Assembly: GCA_958450365.1 (NCBI GenBank)
Contig: CAUEEP010000895.1
Location: forward strand, 661,001 to 725,000
DNA: 64,000 nucleotides
DNA from: Mesorhabditis belari
Lineage: Eukaryota; Nematoda; Chromadorea; Rhabditida; Rhabditidae
Reading direction: 5' to 3'
In this document: positions 43,717-55,784 of the stretch, one piece after another
Position numbering within the stretch: the stretch's first letter is position 1
Layout: each line of letters begins with the position of its first letter
Notes under the pieces: model-generated
The model's database searches: none
What the model saw: the letters and a program-made list of their open reading frames with translations, nothing else
What the model was told of the DNA's origin: nothing
Translations under genes and position numbers: made by a program

Positions 43717-46700
43717 ATGGGCAAAGAGCTAGAGGATGTGTGTGACCGATATCTGAGTCGGAAAGAAGAAAAGCAGAAAGTCATCGAAGCGGTTGAAAGA
43801 TGTTTGAAGAAAGTAAGCGTTTGTTTATCGATTTTCAAATTTGTGGCGTTAGAATCTAGCTTTTGGACCTAAAAGTAGAAAAAGTACCAATGTCATTTGA
43901 TTATATATTTCTTTTGAGCTTATTTTTTATGTTTCAGAACTACGACTACGAGAAATTGAAGGACAAAGTGCTGGATGTTGTTTCCGACACGCACAAGGCG
44001 CACAAAATCATCGAGAAGATCACCTCTATCTATTCACAATTCAGGAAAAGAACAAGGGTGAGTGTGCAAGTTAGAATTCTATTTTTTTTTTGTGATTTTA
44101 GTTTGAAGAGAATAAAGGCGAGAAAAATGGTGGCTCGGAGCCGAAACGTTTTCGAGACGAGCCAGAAGTGAAGCGAGAACCGCGCGACCGGGACTCCAGA
44201 GATTCGAGGGATGTTAAAAGGGTTAGTTTGATATTTTAATAACATGGCTTAGATTTCAACTTTTTGTTAATATATGTAAATGAATTATTATTTGCTTTTT
44301 AGGAACTTCGAGATCGAAACGAAGGCGATAAACGCGATTCCGGCAAAAGAGAGTCTGACCGGAAAGAACCTGATAGAGACAAAAGAGAGTCTGACAGGAA
44401 AGAACCTGATAGAGACAAGGACAGAGATCGGTAATTTTCAAATCGTTTCTCATGTAATTCCCAAATTTAGTGACCGTAAGCCGCCTTCATTGTCCCCACC
44501 ACCAAGAGTGATCGATGATCGAGATCAACGAACCTCGAACAGAGATAGGGAGAGAATCAGAAGGATGGCACTTGACATGCTTGAAAGACAAAAGAAACAC
44601 GAGGAAGAGGAGAAAATGGCCGGCTTGACGGAGGAACAATTGAGGTCAGCTAAATTTTGAATCATTACTGTGCTTTTTACAAGCTTCTAATCTACTAAAT
44701 ATAAAAGGCAAGGTCGATAGGCGGGTCTTTCAGCTGGTTTTAAATAATCTGTTTTAGAGTGAAAGAGATGATGTACAAGGCGCAACAGGATATTGAGGAG
44801 AAGAAAAAGGCGATGGCAGCCCTTCTTTCGGGCACAATTCCTCACGATGATCAACCAGCACCAAGAACCAATATGCTCAATTCGAAGGTTTGTGTTTAAT
44901 TTTGTTGATTCAAATTGTCTTTCTAGGCTTTTCTTCGACCCCAAGAAGCAGCCATGTTTGCAACTTATTCAATTGAGAAGAAAAATCGTATGGAGGAACT
45001 AAAAGTAGGCTTTGACTTGGTTAAAGATTGAGTTCGATTTGTTTAGGCTAAGCTCGGCTCGTCAAAAGTTTTGGGAACTTTACCAACCACTCCAGTTGTC
45101 AAAAAGGAACCCGAACCAGTGGTTGCCGTCGAGAAGAAACCAAAAAAGGAAGCTAAAGAAGCGGTAAATTTTTTGCACCTAAAAACTAAGAACTTTTCGC
45201 TAAACTGCGAAAGTATTTGTGCTGATGTTTCATTTAGTTTTTAGGAGCAAGAAATTAAAGAGTACCTCGATCCACGGATTCACAACAAAGCGGCTTCAAG
45301 AAAGGCTCGCACATTCAATTTCCATGAGAAGGGCGAGTTCGAAAAACTCGCCAACAAGCAACGAGCTATGGCTAAATTGGAGCGACTGCAGGTAAACTTG
45401 ATTCTTAAATTGGATTTTATTGGAACATTTAGGCTGATATCTCCGAGAAGGCAAGTACCACAGGAATCTCGTCGGCTGTCAAACTTGCGATGGTTACTCC
45501 AGCTGGACACACCTCTGATATAATCCCAGACATTGAGTGGTGGGATCAAATTGTCCTCGAGAAGAACAAGTAAGCACCGATCAAACCAAACAAGACTCAT
45601 AAAATTTCTTTTAGCTACGATGAGATTCCTGATGAGACTGTGCCCGCTCGATACGCAGATACAATCAGTGAACTCGTCGAACATCCAATTCAGCTGCGTC
45701 CGCCCACCGAGGCCCTCAGTCAACAATACATTCGGGTCTATCTGACAACCAAGGAAAAGAAGAAAATTAGACGACAGAATAGGTAAAAGAAAATTATATC
45801 AATTCAATTACCATAGACATTTTTAGAAAAGAAATGCAAAAAGAAAAGACGGAGAAGATTCGACTCGGCTTGGAGAAACCACCTGAGCCTAAGGTTGGTA
45901 AAATTTATTTGAAATGAAATTGATATGTTTAGGTGAAATTGAGCAACTTGATGCGAGTGTTGGGCAGTGATGCGGTGCAAGATCCGACAAAGATGGAAGC
46001 ACATGTACGTAAGCAGATGGCCGATCGGATGAAGAAGTGGGCTTTTAAAAGATCAGACTATTTGCTCTTTGTTGAACAGATTAAGTACAGTACACTTACC
46101 TACTACTATATTTTTACAAAGATCTGATTTCCTAGATGGCGTTCAATTTGAATTTCTAGGCACGAAGCCGAGAATGCGGCTCGAAAGTTGACCGATGCTC
46201 AGAAGGCGGCCAAGAAGACAAAGAAGTTGAGTGAGGATACCAGTCTGGCCGTTCATGTCGCTGTTTACAGGTGGGTGATTAATAAACTTAGGCCATGGGT
46301 TGGTTTCTGGCTCACTTGATCGTTTAAATTTTCAGGGTTAAATCTTTGGCCAATCCATCGAAACGTTTCAAAGTGGAGACAAACGCGAAACAATTGCAAA
46401 TGACTGGAATGGTTCTGCTTTACAAGGATCTCAATGTTATCGTCGTTGAAGGAGGTTTGGATTTTTTAGATTAGCGTAACCTTTTAGCATTTAGGACCAA
46501 AACAACAGAAGTTCTACAAAAATCTTATGATGACTCGAATCAAATGGACTGAAGAGATTATTGGGGAAGAAAAGAAAGTCGCCGACAAAGAAGCGCCCGG
46601 CGAGAGAAATGAATTGAAATTGGTAAGGTTTTAAAGTTAAAAGCAACTAACAACCTTCAAGTGCTAATTGAATGATAATTGGTTTTAATTTCAGATTTGG

Positions 46701-46949
46701 GAGGGAACTGTGAAGAAGCGTGCTTTCTACGATATGCGAACGTTGTCAGTGAGCATTCAAAAGCAAGCCAGAGAGGTGAGTTTTGTTGTAGTTAATTTGA
46801 AAGTACAAGAATTTGAAGTCAGCTTAAAATCTCTCTCAATCATCTCCTCATTTTAGACTTTCGAGAAGTATCGTGTTCCTCACTACTGGGATTTGTGTCT
46901 TTCATCTCAAGTTCTCCTTGACAACAACGAAGACTCAAACCAAACATGA
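43717..46949 (+). CDS. prp-3: U4/U6 small nuclear ribonucleoprotein Prp3
   Basis: Core component of the U4/U6.U5 tri-snRNP, needed for spliceosome activation. About 18 exons with introns mostly under 70 nt, from [20 protein letters not shown] to NNEDSNQT. The N-terminus matches a PWI-like helical region ([20 protein letters not shown]). An Arg/Asp/Lys-rich linker follows. Then come the PRP3 domain ([40 protein letters not shown] with [44 protein letters not shown]) and the C-terminal DUF1115 ferredoxin-like domain ([37 protein letters not shown]). The donor AAGAA|GTGGGC is chosen after MADRMKK to rejoin [10 protein letters not shown] as in other Prp3 proteins. The linker contains a perfect 12-residue tandem duplication ([12 protein letters not shown] twice). 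Confidence 0.95.
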
Positions 46950-47224
46950 GCACTACCTGCTGTTGATACTAAAAAGATAAGGGCTGTTGTAGTTGTCTTT
47001 TTACTTCAAATTACGGTTATCATTTTTTCGTATTTCTCTGTGATTTTATAATTTTTATTTGTGTTCCCGATGCTCCAATTATCTCTGCTGTTTCAATTGT
47101 TGAGTTATTGTAGTTTTAAAACTAAATTCTAAATCGCGGATAAAGTTTATTTATTAAAAGCGCTTATCTGAAACAAATGAGAGAACAGAACAAAAAATGA
47201 AAAATTTTTTGATGGGGATTCTTT

Positions 47225-49494
47225 CTATTGGTCTTTCGTGGGGATTTTACAGTCGTATTCGTCAATTTGTTCTCCGTACTAAAGTTAAGACGTAGCTAGC
47301 TAGCAGACGATTTAAAATGTCAAATCCATTTTTTTTCAATAACAAAATCCCACCTCAATACTCCTGATCATCCTCTCGTTTGCCTCGTTGATGACCTCAC
47401 GAAGACTTTCCCCAGAATCCCCAATTCGATCCAAATCCACCGGGTAGACACATCTAAACACGAAAAAATGGCCTTGATATTTCCCGGATCCACCCACATT
47501 TGGTAGAGGTTGATCATGAAGAAGAAATTGTCACGTAGACACATCAACAAGTAGAGTGGGGGCATGTGAGTGACCTGGAAATCGAAAAATGCACTCATTA
47601 GCCCAAAAGTTCAACAAAAAATGCTTACCCATGCAAAAATGTCGTCAAAAACGTCAGAAACGTGTGCACGAGCACTCGCGCCAGTGCGAATCCGCTTGCA
47701 TAGGGGACGGTTCTGAAAAAGAACTTGAAGATATTCTTGAGTCAACTCACTTGAAGCGATAATTGTCGATTAGTTGCGGTGTCTGCATGATGAGATCAAA
47801 AGTGAGTAACGCCGAGTAGAACTCGTGCAACGAGAAACGATAAACACTAAATGAATTGTTATTTCGAAAAAGAAAACAATCAAACCTTCGCAACGAGATC
47901 TCTTCCTGAAAGGAGCCACCAAAGAGCAGAAACCACAACGATTGGCACAAGAGAAAGCCGATTGACAGGCAAGTTGCCAACCTAAAAACAAAAATTAACC
48001 CAGTCCTCTAGCTCCATAACCAATAAGTTTGCGCTTCGAGTAGCAAAATTTTCTCAACGGTCGGATCGAGCTGCGCCTTTTTTTCTTCTTCTTCCTCAGG
48101 CTCTGCGGCTTTTTTTGAACGAAATCTTCGGTCGGATCCACAGCCATCCCATTTGTCATCACAAAGCCAATCGACAAAATCTAAATTCGAGATAAATTGA
48201 GGCTAAGAAAAGCCATACATCCAGGTGCAACAAACGCAGTAGAAACGAAGTGATGACCGACATCCGACCGAGCATATCCTCCGAGTACTCAAGCAAGTAG
48301 AGGCACACGACGAGTGACTAAAATAGGAATTTAGAACTGGATTTTGGTGATAAGATTTTAAAAATCAAGCTGAAACTCGCTTGAAATGCGGCGAAAATCG
48401 TCTCTTGAATTGATGGCTGATACCGTGCTTTCTTCGGCTTTGCTTTCTTTGCATTTGAAGTCTCATCCACTTTGCTCCCTGTATTGAATTGGATTTCAAT
48501 TTTCTAAACAAACGAAAAATATATGCAAACGTCTGGTGGATGCATGGAACAACTGAATCTATTCACAGCCAAAACCAGTCCAGTACTGGTCAGGTTTGTT
48601 TTCAGCTCCGGTTTTGATAGGATTGATTTGGGTCCTAAAAACAGAACCGTAATGACTGTGGCCTATTAAAAGGCCTATCAAAAGATACAGTCGGTACGGT
48701 CCTATTTTTAGGACCCAGATAAATCCGATCAAAACCAGGACTGATGCTGTTATCTAGATGTATTCATAAAGCTCCTTACCGTTATTAAATAGATGTCGTT
48801 TAGAATACGGAGACACGAGCCGACGATCACCACCAACATTGTCACAGGGTTCACATGCAGAAAAATCTAAAAACAGTAATATTTGTCATAAGACAAGACT
48901 TGCAAAAGATTTAAAGCTAAAAATTCTCACCTCATCAACCTTGATGCAATCGGTGCCCGGATCGAGCGGGTCAAAATCTTCCAAGCCACTAAAAATGCAA
49001 GTAAAAATACAGGAAACAGTTACTCACATAAAATCGGATCATTGTCGATTTTTCTTGTAGTCGTAGAACTCGTGTTTGAGTGGGTGAATCCAGCCAATGT
49101 CCAAATGCATCGTCACGTTCGACGTTGATGAGTTTATTCTCTAAAAAAAAACTTAAATTTCTTCTCATATTACTCAGGCTTTAGTTTTAAAAGCTAACTC
49201 ACAATGAATCCGGTGGTCAGTTTCCAAAAGTCGTTTACGAAGCGTTGCGGTAATCCGTTCTCGGCATTATCTAGAAAAATGAGTAATTAAAGTCAAACTA
49301 AAGTTAAAACAAGTGTAAAATCTTGTGAGTCAAGCCAACCAACAAAAAGAGCTGAAGAGATGCAAGAATGCGAATGAAAAGAAGGAAATGGTGAGGGATT
49401 TTACTTGCATAAGATGAATTATTAATTGCCACAAAATTTCTCACCAAAATCAGCGGGCAGATTCAGTGTGAGGTTTGGATGGTAGAAGTTGATT
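47225..49494 (-). CDS. CLPTM1/CLPTM1L-family membrane protein, N-terminal part not found
   Basis: Multi-pass ER/plasma-membrane proteins linked to receptor assembly (CLPTM1) or lipid scrambling (CLPTM1L). Exons on the minus strand run from 49,446-49,494 (TINFYHPNLTLNLPADF) through FVNDFWKLTTGFI, the membrane segments VNPVTMLVVIVGSCLRILND and IQETIFAAFQASLVVCLYLL, a Glu/Lys-rich loop at 48,020-48,180, TYWLATCLSIGFLLCQSLWF and IMQTPQLIDNYRFK, to PPLYLLMCLRDNFFFMINLY then QMWVYPVDLDRIGDSGESL. These match the family order, including MTPQLxxNYK and CxRDD/NxxF..YLYQRW. The last exon, YGEQIDEYDCKIPTKDQ at 47,225-47,275, is chosen because it keeps phase. About 190 N-terminal residues of the family are missing. 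A signal-peptide-like exon at 49,752-49,809 (MFLLVSLSLFRIALGALSF) is in place but out of phase. Convergent with prp-3. Confidence 0.87.
48571..48753. mobile_element. Foldback element in a CLPTM1-family intron
   Basis: The arms TCCGGTTTTGAT, TTTGGGTCCTAAAAA and AACCGTAATGACTGT recur inverted as ACAGTCGGTACGG, TTTTTAGGACCC and GATCAAAACC. About 180 bp, no coding frame. Confidence 0.72.
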
Positions 49495-49502
49495 GTCTAA
49501 AA

Positions 49503-49694
49503 GAAAAAAACAGACAGACAAACAGAGAGACATACAGACAGACATACAGACAGACATACAGATAGACAGACAAACATACAGACAAACAGACAGACAAACA
49601 GACAGACAAACAGACAGACAGACAAACAGACAGACAAACAGACAGACAAACATACAGACAAACAGACAGACAAACAGACAGACAAACAGACAGA
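49503..49694. repeat. Tetranucleotide-like array (CAGACAGA/CAAACAGA)
   Basis: Almost 200 bases built from ACAGACAG and ACAAACAG. It sits directly upstream of the first visible CLPTM1-family exon and is open on both strands, producing false Cys/Val/Leu or Gln/Thr/Asp proteins. Confidence 0.9.
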
Positions 49695-49809
49695 CGTCTC
49701 TTCCGTTTTAGATCTCGTCGATTATGATGGAAAAGTTTTAAAGTTTCTTACCAAAGCTTAGTGCTCCCAGTGCGATACGAAAAAGGGACAGCGAAACGAG
49801 GAGAAACAT

Positions 49810-51002
49810 TGAAAAGAGATTTTTGATTACAGATTTCTTTAGAGATTTTATTTTATACCAATTTCATATGCAAATCATTTCTTGATTTCATTTTTAGACA
49901 CATTTCTGTACGAAGACAAATCTCATTCACTTTGATAGACAGTTAGTTTACCTGTCTAACTCATAGCTTTCCTCAATGAGAGCCCCGTATTACTCTCCTC
50001 CTATTTTTTGCCACTTCTCGCCATTCTCCCCTCATCCCCCCGGCAACCCTATTTTCCTTTCTCTCTTCCCTATAAGGTCTCCCTTTTTTTTTTTTTTTGC
50101 TCAATTTTAATCTGCACCCTTTCGGAGAAATAAAGAAAAGAGAATCGAAATTCCAGCTCTCTTTTCTTTTTTCTCACCTTTAACACACTTTGTTTAATTA
50201 TTCAAGTTGTTAATGGCTATGAAAGGGTTATTTTTATTGTATATTAATTGTTGATTGTTGATTGATTCTTGCAGATTTGTTACCGGGATTTTGAGCCGTT
50301 TTACTTCGATCAGCCTTTTTTAAAAGGCTCGACTGACTTTGCTTGGCTTTATTGTACTACAGACTTGATTCCTAAAAGTCCCTGAGTCTGGGCTTGGCTC
50401 TTGACCAGACTTTAGTCTAGCTACAAGCCTTAGGAACTACCGTACCCTAAATCACAACGTACGCTTACTGGATCAACCGCCGTACTGTACCAGCCACCGT
50501 ACTCTAAACTACAACGCACAACTACCGTACCCTAAATTCTAGAGGATAACAGTAAGCAGTGCATTGCCTTGTGCCTTTAAATGCTCCAGATTTTGCTTAA
50601 AGGTGAACTCTGGACTGTGTGTGATGCCTGGCTTACAGTATCTGTTAGATAAAGTTTAAAATCCCCAAGCTCTTGGATTCAGTGACTAAAAATGACCCTA
50701 AAACCCTAGGAGCTGAGGGGCTGAGGGCCAAAAAAGATCCAAAAGAAAGGTGATCACCAGAAAATTGGTCTCCCAAAAATTCATGAAAGGTTTATAAAAG
50801 TGGCGAGGTTTCTCCCAGGCTATTCCCCAAGTTCCGGATTGATTCAAGAATGGGCAAGTCCAAAGCTGGGGGAGGAGTGAAATAATGGGATATGGATTTA
50901 AAGCTTTAGACGAATTTCTCCATCTTATACATTCAAAAATGCACCTACGTTTTTGAATTTAAAAAAAGAAAATCGTTTATTTTAATGATTCAATGATTTT
51001 TT
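49810..51002. other. Gene-poor stretch with CCGTACCCTAAA repeats
   Basis: No coding exon recognised. Three to four copies of ACTACCGTACCCTAAA-type sequence occur at 50,435-50,540. A long T run is at 50,084-50,099. Confidence 0.45.
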
Positions 51003-51403
51003 GGGGGTGGGACAAATGCGACCTTTTTTTTGCGCACCTTTTTTTTGCTGGAAAAGGCCTTAGGCAAGGCCGTAGAGCTTCGAAAATTTTTCCATAGAAG
51101 GGAATCGTATGCGTAGATTCCGAATTTCGACAAATCGGACCTCGCTGACACGTCAAATTTGGGCTAAAAGGCAAAAGCTGCGGAAAAGCGTTAAGTTGCG
51201 TAGTTTTTGCCTTTTAGCCCAAATTTGACGTGTCAGCGAGGTCTGATTTGTCGAAATTCGGAATCTACGCATACGATTCCCTTCTATGGAAATTTCGAAA
51301 TATTTTCGAAGCTCTACGGCCTTTCCTAAGGCCTTTTCCAGCAAAAAAAAAGGTGTGCAAATGTCCAGGTGCGCAAAAAAAAGGTCGCATTTGTCCCACC
51401 CCC
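51003..51403. mobile_element. 400-bp palindromic MITE, family P copy 2
   Basis: Near-identical to 15,120-15,522, beginning GGGGGTGGGACAAATGCGAC and ending with the inverse. GATTTTTT flanks both ends, an 8-bp direct repeat fitting a target-site duplication. The centre near 51,200 includes GCGTTAAGTTGCGTAG. No transposase frame. Confidence 0.9.
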
Positions 51404-52059
51404 GATTTTTTTGATTATTTCGATACTTTCTGGGTTTAAAAATTTTTCGGGGTAGGTTATTTCTGTCATTTTTTTATTTGTAACGTCAGATTTAAGATAT
51501 TCAGCATAAAAGTTTCATTGCGCTTCATTATTTCGCAACTGGGCTCATTGCGACAAAAACAATTTTTACATTGTATTAAGCACTCGAATTTTTTAATCAT
51601 TATTTTCATTTCTGAGCTTTTTTTTATTGTTTTTTATTTTCTTCTATTTTTTATGAAATCTTCCAATTTTTTGCACTATCTTCCAATATTTATCTAAATT
51701 AGTCCTTTCTAGGAGCTAATAACCATTAGTAAAATAATTTTATCGCTTTAACAAAAAGTGCAACCAATAAAAATGAAAGTTAGGACAACAATAAAAATCA
51801 AATTTTTAAAATATAAGTCAAAAGCTGAGAAAGATGTTGCACAAAATCGCAACCGGGCAAGCGACCATTAGAAATAGCAGTAAAACGTTGCTTTTGTCGA
51901 GCCAATACAGTTTTCTTCCGTGGGTAGTTTTGTCCAACAGTGAGATTGATAGCCGACGAAAACGATGAAAACCGTACTAGAATTTTAAACAACAAACTAT
52001 GAGCAAACAATATAAAAAGGAGGGAACGAACGAGGGGAGAGAGTACTTTAAAAGCTCAC

Positions 52060-52310
52060 TACAAAAACATAGCAAAAAAAGTTGCGCATAAGTACTTTCG
52101 CAAATTTTTTGTGCGGGTACCGTAGCGCATCCACGCTTTAGAACGCGCACCGCTCTGCTTTTGCGCCAGTCCCTTAAAAACGTCAAAAAAGTTGCGCAAA
52201 TGACCCTGTTGCGCAAAAAAAGTTGCGCAAATAAAAAGTTGCGCAAACGTACTTGCGCAAATGACCCTGTTGCGCAAATAAAATGGCGGAAAGTAGCCTA
52301 CCCCAAAAAT
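52060..52310. repeat. GTTGCGCAAATGACCC-type repeat element, copy 1
   Basis: Several spaced copies of AGTTGCGCAAATGACCCTGT and AAAAGTTGCGCAAA, some in inverted order, ending GCGGAAAGTAGCCTACCCC. The same end (GGGGTAGGCTAGTTTCCGC, inverted) opens the element at 63,744. Confidence 0.75.
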
Positions 52311-52852
52311 TTTTCAAGAAAAGTTATTTATGTAATTTTTTTTTTTTGATTAACGTCAGATTTAAAGATATTCAGCTTAAAAGCTTTCTTCTCTTCATTA
52401 TTTCATAACCGAGCTCAGAGAACCAAAAAAAAAAAACAATTTTTTCATTTGTTGATGAAATTTTCTAAAGGAAATTTTTCTAGATCATTTTAAAGTTTAG
52501 AATTTGTTTGTAAGAGTTCAAATTAAGAACTTAGCGTTAAATTGAATTTGTTTTTGGGGTTATTTGAGTTAAATTGGTACATTGTGAAGGTGAAAATTGG
52601 ATGTTTTCAAAGATTTTCACAAAATTGCATAACTTTTTGCATTTTTAAACTTTAATAGGCGATTTTGAGTACTTTTGCAAAGTTTATTTAACTTTTTTTG
52701 TTTAGTTTTTGTTTGGTTTTGTTTGTTGTTCTTTTTTCTCTTTGTTTTTGTTTAGCTTTTGTTTGTTTTGTTAAGTTTTTGTTTAGGTTTTGTTTAGTTT
52801 TTCTTTGTTTTTCTTTGTCTTTATTTGTTTTTCTTAAGTTTTTGTTTAGTGT

Positions 52853-53104
52853 GACTGACCATGTAGCTTGACGGGTGGAGGGGTGCGGGGCAGGGGTCCG
52901 AATTTAGTCTAACTTCAACCCGCCTTTTGATTAGCCTAATGTTGAGCAATTCTAAATTTTAAATAAGCTTTAAATAGCTTAACATTTGCTCTTTCTAAAT
53001 CAATTTGGGTTTTTAAAAAATGCTTTTAAAAAAAGTTTTTAAATGATGGGTGAAAGTTAGGCTTAATTCGTGCCCCGTTCAGCTATAAGATCCAGTGTGA
53101 CTGT
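52853..53104. mobile_element. Foldback element of about 250 bp
   Basis: The left arm GTGACTGACCATGTAGCTTG...GGGGCAGGGGTCCGAATTTA and AGTCTAACTTCAACCC are mirrored by GGGTGAAAGTTAGGCTTAAT...CGTGCCCCGTTCAGCTATAA and AGTGTGACTG. Confidence 0.7.
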
Positions 53105-53370
53105 TGAAAAGTTGCTTTTGAGTAGATTTACCAAAAACTTATTGGCTTAAAAGAAATGGAAAAAAAAACCTATAGCCTCTCCTTGTTTAGAATTTGGGCC
53201 GAAGATTACGATACTTTCTGTAGTAAGTATTACGGTAGAATGTCTAAAGTTTAGCACCTTATCTACCGTAAACCTATTCACAGTTTTACAGCCATTATTT
53301 GCCTAAAAATCTAAATGATCTATAGTCAAACTTCAGGAAAACGATATCGAATGGGCCGAATCGAATGGAC

Positions 53371-53451
53371 GATTCTAAAACGTGCTCCGAATTTTCTACG
53401 TAGCTGCTCTGTGCGGGCAACTACGCAGAAATTAGGAGCAACTTTTAGAAT
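53371..53451. repeat. Short hairpin element (about 80 bp)
   Basis: TTCTAAAACGTGCTCC and ATTTTCTACGTAGCTGC are inverted as GCAACTACGCAGAAAT and GGAGCAACTTTTAGAA around a 9-nt loop. The ends resemble the CTAAAACG termini of the family Q foldback elements. Confidence 0.7.
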
Positions 53452-54508
53452 TTAAAAATGTTTTATAGAAGGTCGTTATAGCAAAGTTTAACTGTCCACT
53501 GGACTACGGTAACTTTACTGTACCTTCTATTTTACACTAAACCTTACCAGTCGATTATCTATTTAGAATGATTTGCTTTTGATTAGACAAGGTTTACGAT
53601 AACGTTACGAATTACGGTAACTTGTCTTTTCTTATCTTATCTTGTCTTTTCTCTAATTATCATTCTCCAACTTCTCCCCAATCTCCACTTTTCCAAATCT
53701 GTGAATATTATGGGTTCCGATCAAAAAGTTTAGCTGAAGAAATTGAGATAAAAGAAAAGATTTTTCAATTACCGGGGAAACCCCCTCAAAAAAGGGAGAA
53801 GAAAGAGAGTTTTCTTGATGAAAACAGGTGGACGAAAGGGGAAAGGAAAGGGGATATTCACAGGGAAACATTTTCTGCCAATCAAATTACTTTGATCTTT
53901 TCAAGTTGATTAAATCTAAGATATTTATCTTTTTATTTGTATTCTAGAATCTCGAAATCATAAACAAAGACAAAGCCAAATCAGTCTGCCTCTAGCTAGT
54001 CTACAAATTTTCAAAAATTTTCCAAAGCAACGCCAAAGCAAAGCTAGTCCATAAGCGCTATGTGTTTTTTGCATAAACGCGCTCTTTCTAGCACACTAAC
54101 AGAAGAGGTGAGCCAGAAAGTGCGCGTTTCACAGAGCACAATACATACGATGACCAGTTTACTTTGTGCTCATTTGGAAACACATCTTTTCTAGCGCACT
54201 GGATCCTTGGATCTATAAGCTGTTATTGCGAGAAAAAGTGTATCAAAAGGGCTTATTAGGGAAAGGCAACAGGTCAAGATGGTCTTTTTATACGAGAGCC
54301 ATAAGGCTTTATAGAATCTCTTATACATCAGCTATCAGCTATCGGCTTTATAGAATCTCTTATAGAATCTTTATAGAATCGGTTATGCTGATTCTAAATA
54401 TCCTTTTACTTTTTCCAAAGGAGCTTTGTAACGCTAGATATCTGGCATCAAAGTTTAGGCCAATTTTCGGAGTTCTTATAAGCTTTTTCTCTCTTGCTTG
54501 TACGCGGA

Positions 54509-54592
54509 ACCGGTGGCGCAGTGGATAGTGTGCTCGGCTTCAGAACGGTTACAGGCCTTTTTTTGCCCGGGTTCGAGTTTGCGCCCGGTATT
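54509..54592 (+). repeat. tRNA-like sequence
   Basis: GGTGGCGCAGTGGATAGTGTGC is a good D-arm/A-box and GGGTTCGAGTTTGCGCCCGGT includes a B-box-like T-loop. The 5' ACCGG can pair with the 3' CCGGT. The anticodon arm and variable region contain a T run, so a tRNA-derived repeat is more likely than a working tRNA. Confidence 0.5.
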
Positions 54593-54949
54593 TTCTTTTG
54601 TTTTTTTTTTTTTTTGAGAAAAGCAAGGTTTTGAATTGTTCGAAATTTTGTAATATTTAAACTTTTATAAACTTTAAATGAATCAAGCGAAATCTTCATG
54701 AATTCATATATAGTCGAACCTCTATTCAGGAGGGCGAATAAACGAACTCGATATAACCTAAACCTCCTATAATATGCTACGGCCCGGCTGACTTTCAAAA
54801 AAGAAAACTAAAAAAGTAGAGTAAGACCCTACAGTTAAGGAAACAAAAAGCACAAAAAGATTAAATATAAGGCAGATTTGACATGGCAATAAGATCTAAT
54901 TCGTTTACAAATACTTTCAATTTTCCTACAGACGAATTTGAAAGCTTTT

Positions 54950-55610
54950 TTTTTAAAATAATAATACTTTATTCAAAAACGAAAAAGTGAAAGAAATCGT
55001 AGAGAAATGCTACAGTGATACTGAAACAAAAAACACAAAAATCAATAAGCCAATTACTTAAGGCAAGGACTAGATCTAAGGCATATAAGAACTAATTAAT
55101 ATAAAAACAATAATATAAAAACAATAATAATATAAAAACAATAATAAAAACAATAATAATATAATAATAATAATAATACTTTATTCAAGCGATAAAGTGA
55201 AAGAAATCATAGAGAAATGCACATACTTAATCATACAATACATACTGAAATCAATAAGCCAATTACTTACGGCAAAGAGCCACTAGATCTAAAGCATCGA
55301 TACGTTTCTTGAATATGAAAAGCGACTGAATTTCTCGTATGTCGTTTGGGAGCAAGTTCCATAATCTAGCGGCTCTAACGGGAAATGAATTTGATAAAGA
55401 GGCATTGGAAGCAAAGGGAATTTGCAAAAGGAATGAGCCACTTCTGGGCCCTGACCGCGGTTTAAATTTGAAAAAGTCTATAAACAAAGGGCTAATCTGT
55501 TTACAACGGAGGATTTTGAAAGTTTCGACTAAATCAATGACAAAGCGACGATGCTGTAAAGTTTTTAGTTCAAAAAAAGCAAGTTTTTGCATAAAAAACC
55601 AAAAAAAAAC
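54950..55610 (-). mobile_element. Two 3' fragments of a non-LTR retrotransposon (LINE)
   Basis: On the minus strand, 55,263-55,592 encodes LQHRRFVIDLVETFKILRCK ... NSFPVRAARLWNLLPNDIRE then SLFIFKKRID. This is the C-terminal end of non-LTR reverse transcriptases (RR.xxDL..xYKIL and FxxRxxxxWNxLPxxI...FKxxLD). It is followed by a 3' end AATAAAGTATTATT with TATT repeats. A second, more truncated copy of the same 3' end (CAATAAGCCAATTACTTAAG, TACTTTATTCA) lies at about 54,950-55,090. Both are 5'-truncated dead copies; no full reverse transcriptase or endonuclease is present. Confidence 0.75.
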
Positions 55611-55784
55611 CCTGAATTCTCATCATTCCTTTTCGTTTTCTCAAAAAAAAAAAAAACAAAATCAATTCATTTTTTTGAAAGATTTTCCTAATAGATTTTG
55701 TTTTTAATAAAATTCTTTAAAAATTTTATAATCAAACAGCTTAAAGTTTAGCTATTTAAAAGCTATTTAAAAGCTATTTAAGTA

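Noticed and set aside
49450..49711. Cys/Val/Leu-rich (minus) and Gln/Thr/Asp-rich (plus) repetitive proteins
   Set aside because: Translations of the CAGACAGA/CAAACAGA microsatellite, open on both strands. The minus frame also overlaps a real CLPTM1-family exon in another frame.
55263..55707. A host gene on either strand (110-122 residues)
   Set aside because: The minus-strand frame is the C-terminal end of a non-LTR reverse transcriptase followed by a TATT-type tail; the plus-strand frame is its shadow.
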